Shown: positions 1 to 6,697, counted from the first letter of the stretch. The stretch: DNA of 10,579 bases from Deltaproteobacteria bacterium (GCA_029857975.1 JAOUFX010000046.1:1-10579); one strand, 5' to 3'. The notes: generated by a model from the sequence alone, not told the origin. Numbers and translations are program-made.

Positions 1-1098
1 GGCGTTTTCCAGTTCTCGAATATTCCCGGGCCAATGATATCGCATGAGCAGATCCAACGCCCGTGGCGATATTTCTTCCACCTGCTTCTTATTTTCAGCA
101 TTAAATTTTTTTAAGAAATATTCAACAAATTCGCGAATATCCTCCTTTCTCTCTCGGAGAGGAGGAAGAGTGATGGCGATTACATTTAACCGGTAAAAAA
201 GGTCTTCGCGGAACTTTTTTCCTTCCACTTCCTTTGCAAGGTCCTTATTAGTCGCTGAAATGATACGTACATCCACTTTAATGGTTCTCGTTCCTCCTAC
301 CCTCTCAAATTCTTTCTCCTGGATAACCCGCAAGAGCTTTGCCTGGGTGGTCAAGCTGAGGTCTCCAATCTCATCGAGGAAAATCGTTCCTTTATCGGAC
401 AGCTCAAAACGGCCCTCTTTGCTTGTGTAAGCATTGGTGAAAGCACCCTTTTCATGGCCAAAAAGCTCGCTTTCTAATAAACTTTCTGGCAGGGATGCGC
501 AGTTCACGGCCAGAAAAGGTCCCCCAGCCCGGAGGCTATTATGATGAATGGCCTGAGCAATCAACTCTTTCCCTGTCCCGCTCTCTCCAAAAATGAGTAC
601 GGTGGCATTCGTTGGTGACACTCGGCGCAAAATTTGGAAGACCTCGTGAACTTTATTACTCCGCCCCACAACCGCATTAAATAGGTATTTCCCCCCTTCA
701 GGCTCAGAGCCTTTTTCTGAAAATCGCCTGTATTCTAAAATACTTCGAACGACAGCACGAATTTCCTCATTATTGAATGGTTTGGTAATATAGTCGTAAG
801 CCCCCAATTTCATAGCCTCTACGGCGCTACGAATGGTTGCGTATGCGGTCATCATTAAAACAGGTATTCCAGGATTGATCTTCTTGATCTCTCGTAGGGC
901 CTCCATACCATCCATCTTGGGCATTTTCAAATCTAAAAGGATAAGGTCGAAAAATCTTTCTCTGACTTTGTTTAAGGCGTCGATTCCATCCACGGCTTCT
1001 TCGATGGCATATCCTTCCTCTTCAAAGAGAGTTCGAAGAAGAGCCCTCATGCTCTTCTCATCTTCTACCACTAATATTGTCTGTACGGAAGCTTTCAC
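1..1098 (-). CDS. Sigma-54-dependent response regulator (NtrC/AtoC/ZraR type), 3' end cut by window
   Basis: Transcription activator of the NtrC class, phosphorylated by the kinase encoded just upstream. The visible 366 residues start with a receiver domain (about 7-120): acidic pair E12-D13, phospho-acceptor D56 in LILLDLKMP, T84 and K106 of the KPF motif. An AAA+ sigma-54 interaction domain follows (about 145-366): Walker A GESGTGKE at 171-178, the sigma-54 contact loop read as GAFTNA at 218-223, Walker B GTIFLDE at 237-243 and the arginine-finger region FREDLFYRLN. The frame runs off the edge at WPGNIRELENA, so the Fis-type DNA-binding helix-turn-helix, expected about 90 residues later, is not visible. 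The start is GTG at 1098, chosen because GGAGGG lies 6 nt upstream and no ATG fits the receiver start. Only 11 nt separate it from the kinase stop, so the pair is one operon. Target genes cannot be deduced; expected promoters carry -24/-12 elements. Confidence 0.96.
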   Translation of the reverse strand, partial: MKASVQTILVVEDEKSMRALLRTLFEEEGYAIEEAVDGIDALNKVRERFFDLILLDLKMPKMDGMEALREIKKINPGIPVLMMTAYATIRSAVEAMKLGAYDYITKPFNNEEIRAVVRSILEYRRFSEKGSEPEGGKYLFNAVVGRSNKVHEVFQILRRVSPTNATVLIFGESGTGKELIAQAIHHNSLRAGGPFLAVNCASLPESLLESELFGHEKGAFTNAYTSKEGRFELSDKGTIFLDEIGDLSLTTQAKLLRVIQEKEFERVGGTRTIKVDVRIISATNKDLAKEVEGKKFREDLFYRLNVIAITLPPLRERKEDIREFVEYFLKKFNAENKKQVEEISPRALDLLMRYHWPGNIRELENA

Positions 1099-1109
1099 AA
1101 TTCGCCCTC

Positions 1110-2852
1110 CTAAGCAAATTTTTTCTTATCCGTTGAGAGCTTGATGGTGAAAGTCGTACCTTTCCCAATTTCACTTTGTACATCGATTGTCCCCCCATGG
1201 CTTTCGATAATTCCACTGGCAATGGAAAGACCCAAGCCGATTCCAGATTCTTTGGTGCTAAAAAAGGGGTCGAATATTCGATGGATATTTTCCGGAAGGA
1301 TCCCCTTTCCGGTATCATGTACTTCAACCACCACCCACTGATTAAAATCGGTATCAGTTATCACCCTTAGAGTCCCCCCCTGTTCCATTTCTTGGATTGC
1401 ATTAATGAAGAGATTTACAAAAACCTGCTTTATTTTTTCTTTATCTATCTCAATAGAAGGCGGTTGGGGGTTAAACACCTTGATCAAAGCCACCCCGTTT
1501 TCCTTAGCCTTATCCTCAATTAAAATTAAGGCTGCCTTAATGACTTCGTTTAGATCCGCTGATTCTATATTCAACACCTGTGGTTTGGCAAAATTTAAGA
1601 GAGCCGAGACAATCCGTTCCAATCTCTCAGCCTCTTCGATGATGATGTTCGCGGGCTCTATTTTTGAATTCTGAGAAGGGAACTTCTCTCTCAAATATTG
1701 GGCAAAGCCTTTAATGGAGGCAAGGGGGTTTCTGACCTCATGGGCGATACCGGCTGCAAATTTCCCAAGCGATGCGAGGCGGTCGCTCCGGCGAACCTTT
1801 TCCTCCAACTCTTTAATCTCCCTCAAATCTTCAATAATTTCCGCTGCTCCCATTATTTTCCCTCCTTCCCCCTCTAAGGGAAAGGCACTAATGCGAAGGG
1901 GAATTTTTTCTCCCCCTTTGGTTTTTCTGGAAAGGTCTACATCATGAAAAGTAGATCCGCTTCGAAGGGCCTGCATGATAATGGATTCAGAAGAATCCCC
2001 AAAAACTTCCTCATAATTCCTTCCGACGACTTCCTCTCTCCTCATTTTTGTCATTCTTTCGGCTGCCGGGTTAAAGGTTAAGATCTTCCCCTCTCTATCT
2101 ACGGATATCAGACCACTGAAAATACCGTTGACCACTCTTTCCGTATAGCTGGCCATATTTATTAAAGTATTACGGGTTACTTGGTATTTCTGGAGAGTGA
2201 AAAGAAGGTAAAGAGCAAGGAAGCCTGCCACCAGAAGGATCATAGCCATGGAAATCGCCCGATCTCGAGCTTCTGAGGTGGCGAAAATAGTTTTCTGAAT
2301 TTTAAAGCCCATCACCCACCAGTATAAATCCGGGGGGGGCATAAGGATTCCATAACCTGAGAGAAAAAAAGGCGCGCGAAGGAAAAGGAAGGGCTCGACG
2401 ATTTCGAAAACTTCTTCACCATTTGGCAATCGGACGAATCGGGCTTGAATTTTATTCTTTTCAATCGACCTGTTCTTTTCCAAATTGGGGATTAATAATT
2501 TTCCAGTCTGATCGGGTTGGCTACGGACGAGGATGACATTCTTTTCATCTACCAGAGCAATATAGGCAATTTCCTCATCTCGGCTCGCGTTCTCGATTAA
2601 GTTTTGTAAAAAAATGTGGTCTCTGCTTATATCTTGTACATTGACTCTTACACTGGCCTGAAGAGAAAAAGCGAGGGTTATGGCCTTGTTCTTTAAAATT
2701 TCAAAGCCATATTTTTTTTCTCGCTGCACATCGCGGTAAGTGGTGATGGCTAAAATTGCGGCCAAAACAAGGAAGAGAGATAGAACGAGGGAAAAAGAAA
2801 CTCCTCTCTGTTGAATAAAGTTTTTAATTCCCACTCTTCTTTTTGTTTCCAT
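1110..2852 (-). CDS. Membrane PAS-domain sensor histidine kinase (AtoS/ZraS-like)
   Basis: Inner-membrane sensor kinase of 580 residues, partner of the downstream sigma-54 response regulator. Order: short basic N-terminus; transmembrane helix about 19-39; extracytoplasmic sensor region about 40-198; second helix about 200-220; PAS domain about 235-345 (GLISVDREGKILTFNPAAE); HisKA with phospho-acceptor H371 in HEVRNP; HATPase with N-box N480/N484 (VNLFINA), G1 box DTGKGI at 513-518, F box FDPFFSTK at 527-534 and G2 box GIGLGL at 537-542. All catalytic boxes are intact. The ligand is unknown; resemblance to AtoS/ZraS is in architecture only. The ATG at 2852 has no clear Shine-Dalgarno; a GTG at codon 7 preceded by AAGAAGA is the alternative. 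The stop codon TAG shares its last G with the ribosome binding site of the regulator gene. A run of eight C on the coding strand (2339-2332, codons P172-P174) is a potential slippage site. Confidence 0.95.
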   Translation of the reverse strand: METKRRVGIKNFIQQRGVSFSLVLSLFLVLAAILAITTYRDVQREKKYGFEILKNKAITLAFSLQASVRVNVQDISRDHIFLQNLIENASRDEEIAYIALVDEKNVILVRSQPDQTGKLLIPNLEKNRSIEKNKIQARFVRLPNGEEVFEIVEPFLFLRAPFFLSGYGILMPPPDLYWWVMGFKIQKTIFATSEARDRAISMAMILLVAGFLALYLLFTLQKYQVTRNTLINMASYTERVVNGIFSGLISVDREGKILTFNPAAERMTKMRREEVVGRNYEEVFGDSSESIIMQALRSGSTFHDVDLSRKTKGGEKIPLRISAFPLEGEGGKIMGAAEIIEDLREIKELEEKVRRSDRLASLGKFAAGIAHEVRNPLASIKGFAQYLREKFPSQNSKIEPANIIIEEAERLERIVSALLNFAKPQVLNIESADLNEVIKAALILIEDKAKENGVALIKVFNPQPPSIEIDKEKIKQVFVNLFINAIQEMEQGGTLRVITDTDFNQWVVVEVHDTGKGILPENIHRIFDPFFSTKESGIGLGLSIASGIIESHGGTIDVQSEIGKGTTFTIKLSTDKKKFA

Positions 2853-2903
2853 TTGGTTTCAGAGCATCAGAATTCTGGAGGTTAGCGTTCTGCAAGCTAT
2901 AAC

Positions 2904-2940
2904 ATTATATCAATAAACATCTAAAAATAAGGTTTGTCAA
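2904..2940 (-). promoter_or_regulatory. Candidate sigma-70 promoter for the kinase/regulator operon
   Basis: On the minus strand a perfect -35 hexamer TTGACA (2940-2935) is followed after 17 nt by TTTATT (2917-2912, 4 of 6 matches). A perfect TATAAT lies 8 nt further on (2909-2904), but at 25 nt from TTGACA it cannot pair with it. Either -10 would give a leader of about 40-60 nt before the kinase start. Read by eye; AT-rich DNA yields such matches by chance. Confidence 0.35.
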
Positions 2941-3152
2941 ATAATTTAGAATACATTTTTAGAATTATACTCGTTAGGGGGCAGAACCACAAAAAGCAAA
3001 GAAAACCGCAATATACAGAAATCTAAGCCCCGAACCCAGGGGCGCAGTGGAACGATGGCATAGAATCCCCTAGAGCTTTCCACAATAAACTCAATAAATT
3101 TAGGAATAAAAAATTGCGGTCGCACCCAAGTTCAGACTTCCTGATATGGGAG

Positions 3153-3186
3153 GGAACTTTCTTGAAACTTCCTTTCAGAAAGGGAG
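3153..3186. repeat. Two overlapping short palindromes upstream of a plus-strand start
   Basis: The first palindrome (3153-3172) pairs GGAA-C-TTTC with GAAA-C-TTCC around a TT centre, with one C/C mismatch. The second (3168-3186) pairs CTTCCTTTC with GAAAGGGAG around a single A, with one T/G wobble. They share 3168-3172, so only one can form at a time as a hairpin. They end about 10 nt before AGGAGG at 3197. They may be an operator or part of a mobile-element end; no protein partner can be named. Confidence 0.45.
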
Positions 3187-3196
3187 TCATATAATA

Positions 3197-3451
3197 GGAG
3201 GTATCATGCTTACTGTACCGCAAAAGAATAGCATTGCCTCTATAGCCCGGCGTTTAATGATCGGATATTTTTATTTCCTTCTCGCTTCGTTTTTGATCCT
3301 TTTAACGTGTTCTCTACCCAATCCCTTGACTTCGCAACCAAACTCAAAAAATTTCCGAATTTTTGAATCATCGAATATTGCAAAGTCGTCAATGACCTCC
3401 ACGGGCCGCCCGGTCATTTTTAAAATTTCTTCGGAGGATAATTTTTTATAA
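3197..3451 (+). pseudogene. Possible 5' remnant of a plus-strand gene (strong Shine-Dalgarno plus start)
   Basis: The only plus-strand signal that looks like a real translation start: AGGAGG at 3197-3202, four nt, then ATG at 3206. The frame begins MLTVPQKNSIASIARR and stays open to 3451. Past about codon 20 it is antisense to the dehydrogenase remnant and reads as hydrophobic, probably meaningless sequence. The first 16 residues vaguely recall the N-terminus of IS21-type IstA transposases (MLT-P-K, then an IAR motif), with part missing. The likeliest reading is the leading edge of a truncated mobile-element gene; a chance ORF or a short membrane peptide are alternatives. The family assignment is weak. 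Confidence 0.2.
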
Positions 3452-3753
3452 ACCGGATGCCGTAGGGCGAACACCATAGCATCCACCCCTTTTAAAAATC
3501 CGGCTAAGTCTTTATGAACACGAAGTTCATTAAGTTTTTATTGATTCCGGAAGAAGCGCCCCACAAAACCAACCCCCATGACGACAATGATTTCTTGGCC
3601 CGGGGAGCACCGTTCTTGAACGATCTGCTGGACCCTTTCAAACTCCCGGTCATAATCTGCTTTTGGCGCCAAGGGAAAAGCCTGCCCTGCAGAGCAGATG
3701 GAGACGGGCGGCTCAAGAAGATTGTAGTTATTCTTAGCATCTGGTTCCGGCAT
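3271..3753 (-). pseudogene. Decayed nucleotide-sugar dehydrogenase (internal deletion plus in-frame stop)
   Basis: Remnant of a UDP-glucose/GDP-mannose dehydrogenase-family enzyme, normally a two-step NAD-dependent oxidation of a sugar nucleotide to a uronate. ATG at 3753 follows an excellent GGGAGGAG site. Codons 1-71 carry the family N-terminus ending VVMGVGFVG (57-65, Rossmann start), then RFFRNQ and TAA at 3540-3538. In the same frame 88 more codons follow (KLNELRVHKDLAGFLKG to KRIKNEARRK), matching the enzyme's C-terminal UDP-binding region (DAMVFALRHP, VIDDFAIFDD, FELGCEVKGLGR-like). From memory of the family, RFFRNQ-KL is contiguous near the C-terminus, so the join after G65 is an in-frame deletion of roughly 300 residues, and the TAA replaces a sense codon, plausibly GAA. 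No GGxCxPKD catalytic motif remains. It cannot be active as a dehydrogenase; a 71-residue peptide could still be made. It lies 26 nt after the NusG-paralogue stop codon. Confidence 0.82.
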
Positions 3754-3779
3754 TTTATTAGCTCCTCCCTTATTCAAGG

Positions 3780-4292
3780 TCAATGAATGGGCTCTATACT
3801 GCCGCTGTCGATTTCCACGGAAACAGACCGTCGCAAAAGGTCAACGGAGATGACCAATTTTTCTTTCTCCTCTTTAATTTTTACCAAGAAACCTTCGCAA
3901 CCCCTCAAGGGTCCATCGACGACCCGAACCAGCTGCCCCTCTTTTAAATATGGGAAAGGAGATACGGCGGCCTTGCCGTTTAAGATTTTTTTAATGGATT
4001 CGATCTGGATTTCCGGGATAGGTGTCGGGCCGCCTTCATTCCCCAAGATTTTAACCACCCCTGGAGTCTTCAATATTTCCAGCCATATGTGATGGGTAAG
4101 ATTTTCATGCACGAATAGATATCCTGAGAAAAGGGCCTTCTGAATCTTTTTCCGTCGATCTTTCCGCCTGCTCCAAACTTCTAACTTAGGAAGAAATGCA
4201 TTAATTTTCTTGTCGCTTAACCGCTGATACACGAAATCTTCATGGCGGCTGCGCGTATATAAACAATACCAGTATAAAGGACTATTTTCCAT
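3780..4292 (-). CDS. NusG-paralogue transcription antiterminator (RfaH/UpxY/LoaP-like)
   Basis: Specialised NusG homologue, 170 residues, expected to bind the RNA polymerase clamp and suppress pausing or termination in a long polysaccharide operon. The NGN domain (about 5-105) shows YWYCLYTRSRHE at 7-18, FLPKLEVWSRRKDRRKK, LFSGYLFV at 54-61 and TPGVVKILG at 76-84. A KOW domain follows (about 117-162: EGQLVRVVDGPLRGCEGFLVKIKEE). Housekeeping NusG usually neighbours secE and ribosomal protein genes; the setting here, directly after rhamnose genes, favours an operon-specific paralogue. The chosen start is ATG 4292, preceded by GAGAGA; a TTG at 4304 would add four residues and overlap the rfbD stop. 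Such genes are usually first in their operon, but here it is last in line before a broken gene, so its target may be further away or lost. No ops/JUMPstart-type element was seen. Confidence 0.9.
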   Translation of the reverse strand: MENSPLYWYCLYTRSRHEDFVYQRLSDKKINAFLPKLEVWSRRKDRRKKIQKALFSGYLFVHENLTHHIWLEILKTPGVVKILGNEGGPTPIPEIQIESIKKILNGKAAVSPFPYLKEGQLVRVVDGPLRGCEGFLVKIKEEKEKLVISVDLLRRSVSVEIDSGSIEPIH

Positions 4293-4300
4293 TTTCTCTC

Positions 4301-5134
4301 TCAAGCAAGATATTCATGCAATGCCTCTTCCCAGGTCCTCATCTTCCGACCCACGAGGGTTTCGAAGCGATGGCAGTTGAGTATAGAATTCGCCGGGCGT
4401 TCGGCAGGACGGGTTAATTCAGCCGAGGAAATAGGAATGATTGAAATGTGGTCTATATTTTTTTCTCTTAGAATTCGGCGAGCGAACTCATACCAGGTAC
4501 AGGAACCGGAATTGGTGACATGGAAAACTCCTTGGCCTTCTTTCTCCAGCAATTGACCTAACGCCCAGCTTAAATCTTTGGTAAAAGTGGGGGACCCCCG
4601 TTGATCATCCACCACCCGCAGATTTTCCTCCTTTCCTGCCTTCTGGAGAATGGTATCCACAAAGTTCTTCCCGTGACGGCCAAAAAGCCATTCCGTACGG
4701 ATGATGAGATGATCTCTTAGAATTTCCCGGATGTAATGCTCTCCCAAAAGTTTAGAACTTCCGTAAACATTCAGGGGATGGAGAGGGTCTTCTTCTCGAT
4801 ATGGGGCAGAAGATGTTCCAGCGAACACATAATCGGTGCTCAAATGGATCATTCTGGCATTAATGGCTGTACATCCGGTGGCTATATTCCTGGCTCCGTC
4901 GGCATTAACAGCAAAAGCCAATTCCTTATTGGACTCACACCCATCTACATCGGTGTAGGCTGCAACATTGACCACAACCTGCGGGCGCAGGATTTGAATC
5001 TCTTTTTGTACCCGGTGCTGATCCGTAATGTCCAAATCTTCTATGTCCCGGGCCAAAACTTGGTGTTTCACTGACAGGGCTGGAACAAGGTCTTTTCCCA
5101 GCATTCCCCGGGCACCGAATACTAAAACTTTCAT
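4301..5134 (-). CDS. rfbD: dTDP-4-dehydrorhamnose reductase
   Basis: Last step of dTDP-L-rhamnose synthesis: NAD(P)H reduction of dTDP-4-dehydro-L-rhamnose in the cytoplasm. The 277 residues are of normal length. Visible: nucleotide-binding GARGMLG at 7-13, VNVAAYTDVDGCE at 55-67, STDYVF at 99-104, catalytic Y124 and K128 in VYGSSKLLGE, RTEWLFG at 146-152 and the family C-terminal RPANS at 246-250. The start MKVLVFGARG at 5134 was chosen because ATG overlaps the TGA of rfbB (ATGA, 5134-5131), AAGAGCG lies upstream, and a longer frame would only add non-homologous residues. Translational coupling to rfbB is likely. No oddities seen. Equivalent to rmlD. Confidence 0.96.
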   Translation of the reverse strand: MKVLVFGARGMLGKDLVPALSVKHQVLARDIEDLDITDQHRVQKEIQILRPQVVVNVAAYTDVDGCESNKELAFAVNADGARNIATGCTAINARMIHLSTDYVFAGTSSAPYREEDPLHPLNVYGSSKLLGEHYIREILRDHLIIRTEWLFGRHGKNFVDTILQKAGKEENLRVVDDQRGSPTFTKDLSWALGQLLEKEGQGVFHVTNSGSCTWYEFARRILREKNIDHISIIPISSAELTRPAERPANSILNCHRFETLVGRKMRTWEEALHEYLA

Positions 5135-6159
5135 GGCAATCGCTCTTGGTAGTGTTTCCGGTAAAAATCTCGATAGGCTCCGCTCTTGATCCTCTGCCAC
5201 CATTCTTCTTGGCGGAGGTACCAACGAACGGTTTGGTTAAGGCCTTCCTGGAGAGAGTAGATTGGCGACCAGCCCAGATCTTTTTGAATCTTCGAAAAAT
5301 CAACAGCATAACGCCGGTCGTGCCCTGGACGATCGGTAACAAAACGAATCAGGGATTTTGGTTTTCCCAGTAGGTTAAGGATGGTCTCAGTAATTTCCAG
5401 GTTGTTTCTTTCTCCGTTCCCTCCGATGTTATAGATCTCCCCTTCCCTGCCTTCTTGCAGAACGAGAAAAAGGGCCCGGCAGTGATCCTCCACGTGAATC
5501 CAATCCCGGACATTCCGCCCATCCCCGTAGACCGGCAAAGGCTTATTTTCGAGGGCATTGGTGATAAAAAGAGGGATCAGTTTTTCCGGAAATTGATAAG
5601 GGCCGTAATTATTGGAACAGCGGGTGACGACGGCTGGAAAACCGTAGGTTTTGAAATAAGATCGCACCAGGAGGTCAGCTGCGGTCTTACTGGCCGAGTA
5701 GGGACTATTGGGAGACAGGGGTGTGTCTTCCCTAAACCCAGGGGCCTCCGGAGAAAGCGATCCGTAGACTTCATCCGTAGAAACCTGAATAAATTTTTTG
5801 ATTTTATGCCGCAAAGCGGCATGGAGGAGAACTTGCACTCCCACGACATTGGTTTGAATGAAAACATCCGGTTCATACAGACTCCGGTCAACATGTGATT
5901 CGGCGGCAAAATTGATAATGGCTTCTATACCACTTTCCAGAAGGCTGTCCACCAGCTTGCCATCACATATATCTCCGTGGATAAACCGGTAATTCTTATG
6001 ATGGGCAAGGTTGGCTAAATTCTCCAGGTTACCGGCGTAGGTCAATTTATCCAGATTGAGGACTTCATAATCTCTCTGGTGAGGATTTTCGGGGCCCATT
6101 AAAAGATGAATAAAGTTGGACCCGATAAATCCTGCTCCACCAGTAACTAATATCTTCAT
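5131..6159 (-). CDS. rfbB: dTDP-glucose 4,6-dehydratase
   Basis: Second step of dTDP-L-rhamnose synthesis: NAD-dependent 4,6-dehydration of dTDP-glucose to dTDP-4-dehydro-6-deoxyglucose. It is an extended short-chain dehydrogenase of 342 residues. Visible: GGAGFIG at 7-13, NLDKLTYAGNLENL at 35-48, AAESHVDRS at 85-93, the dehydratase triad segment T128-D129-E130, catalytic Y154 and K158 in YSASKTAADLLVR, NNYGPYQFPEKLIP at 183-196 and RPGHDRRYA at 277-285. ATG 6159 gives the canonical MKILVTGG start; a GTG three codons upstream (6168) is possible. The ribosome binding site is probably GGTG (6168-6165), a less usual anti-Shine-Dalgarno match found in the same form before rfbC. The gene overlaps rfbD by 4 nt. 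Equivalent to rmlB. Confidence 0.97.
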   Translation of the reverse strand: MKILVTGGAGFIGSNFIHLLMGPENPHQRDYEVLNLDKLTYAGNLENLANLAHHKNYRFIHGDICDGKLVDSLLESGIEAIINFAAESHVDRSLYEPDVFIQTNVVGVQVLLHAALRHKIKKFIQVSTDEVYGSLSPEAPGFREDTPLSPNSPYSASKTAADLLVRSYFKTYGFPAVVTRCSNNYGPYQFPEKLIPLFITNALENKPLPVYGDGRNVRDWIHVEDHCRALFLVLQEGREGEIYNIGGNGERNNLEITETILNLLGKPKSLIRFVTDRPGHDRRYAVDFSKIQKDLGWSPIYSLQEGLNQTVRWYLRQEEWWQRIKSGAYRDFYRKHYQERLP

Positions 6160-6174
6160 AATAAACACCGTTAG

Positions 6175-6235
6175 TCGTGAGGTGTGAGGCGTAAGCGGTT
6201 ACAACTTACAACTCGCCACTTACCACTCTCTTCTT
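6175..6235. repeat. Inverted pair of 7-nt-period repeats between rfbC and rfbB
   Basis: On the plus strand three 7-nt units lie at 6175-6195 (for example TCGTGAG, GCGTAAG). After the 5-nt spacer CGGTT come four units on the opposite strand at 6201-6228 (ACAACTT, ACCACTC), with a weaker fifth to 6235. Both arms reduce to GNRAGNY read towards each other. The inner part can fold imperfectly (GTAAG at 6191-6195 with CTTAC at 6205-6209). It fills almost the whole 82-nt gap and ends next to the rfbB start. Confidence 0.65.
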
Positions 6236-6241
6236 ACAATC

Positions 6242-6697
6242 CTATCCATCTTTTCGCGACCAATCGTAAGGAATTTCTCCCCTATGAGGTTCAACCCGAT
6301 ACTCATCCGGATCCCGATAAGAATATACCTCGGTGGGGCAGTTGATTACCATGGCCTCACTCTCACTGATGCATTTGAACCCATGGAAGACCAGTGGCGG
6401 AATCTGTAAAAGAATGGGATTGTGTTCGCCCATGAAAAATTCATTGATTTCTTTATAGGTGGGAGAACCCTCCCGGCCATCATAAAGGACGACTTTCATC
6501 ATCCCTTTTATGACTACAAAATGGTCCACTTGTTTTTTATGGTAATGCCAGGCCTTCACAGCCCCCGGGTAGGCGGTTGTCAAGTAAACCTGACCGAATT
6601 TAAGAAAGATTTCATCGTCGGCCCGGAGCATCTCCATCAAGCGCCCGCGTTCGTCCGGAATCACCTTCAGTTTTTTAATTCTTACGCCTTCAATCAT
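6242..6697 (-). CDS. rfbC: Short RmlC-family cupin, putative dTDP-4-dehydrorhamnose 3,5-epimerase
   Basis: Presumed third rhamnose step: 3,5-epimerisation of dTDP-4-dehydro-6-deoxyglucose. It is a 151-residue cupin, about 30 shorter than classical RmlC. Family features: IPDERGRLMEMLR at 13-25, FGQVYLTTAYPG at 34-45, the cupin histidine cluster AWHYH at 49-53 with H51 matching the classical catalytic base, H59, IPPLVFHGFKC at 99-109 and the tyrosine-rich VYSYRDPDEYR at 124-134. Against the Salmonella enzyme recalled from memory, the Arg before the HY/HF motif is K48, the Lys of the Q-x-K-L-V motif is D58, and a buried Asp is V69. The operon context (between rfbA and rfbB) supports a rhamnose role, but the exact stereochemistry is inferred. 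ATG 6697 follows ACGGTGTTCTT, with GGTG as probable ribosome binding site. Confidence 0.85.
   Translation of the reverse strand: MIEGVRIKKLKVIPDERGRLMEMLRADDEIFLKFGQVYLTTAYPGAVKAWHYHKKQVDHFVVIKGMMKVVLYDGREGSPTYKEINEFFMGEHNPILLQIPPLVFHGFKCISESEAMVINCPTEVYSYRDPDEYRVEPHRGEIPYDWSRKDG

Larger units (their letters stand above)
2853..3270. other. 418-nt intergenic gap without a convincing gene
   Basis: The region separates the decayed dehydrogenase from the kinase operon. It contains the candidate promoter at 2904-2940, a small hairpin GCCCC-7 nt-GGGGC at 3028-3044, an 8-bp inverted repeat (ACCGCAAT at 3005-3012, ATTGCGGT at 3113-3120), a six-T run on the minus strand at 3113-3108 that may mark a weak terminator, and two stacked palindromes at 3153-3186 before a plus-strand ribosome binding site. 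No minus-strand reading frame here shows a recognisable protein. No sigma-54 -24/-12 element was found. Confidence 0.6.

Noticed and set aside
833..1144. Plus-strand frame of 103 codons over the regulator receiver domain
   Set aside because: Antisense to the receiver domain containing D56 and K106; no start signal and low-complexity serine/arginine composition.
3055..3070. TGGCATAGAATCCCCT as a possible sigma-54 promoter that the regulator could act on
   Set aside because: It has the TGGCA half but no TTGC-type -12 element at the required spacing.
3108..3135. Rho-independent terminator after the dead dehydrogenase
   Set aside because: A six-T run exists on the minus strand, but the preceding stem is at most four base pairs (TGCG/CGCA).
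3023..3223. Minus-strand 66-codon frame in the gap before the kinase gene
   Set aside because: No ribosome binding site, no family resemblance, and part of it is the complement of the palindromes.
5455..5898. A 147-codon plus-strand frame inside rfbB
   Set aside because: Antisense shadow of rfbB, whose SDR motifs are intact across the whole stretch.
6191..6209. Possible ops/JUMPstart-like element for the NusG paralogue
   Set aside because: The resemblance is only a GCGTAAG string that belongs to the heptad repeat, and it is on the strand opposite to transcription.
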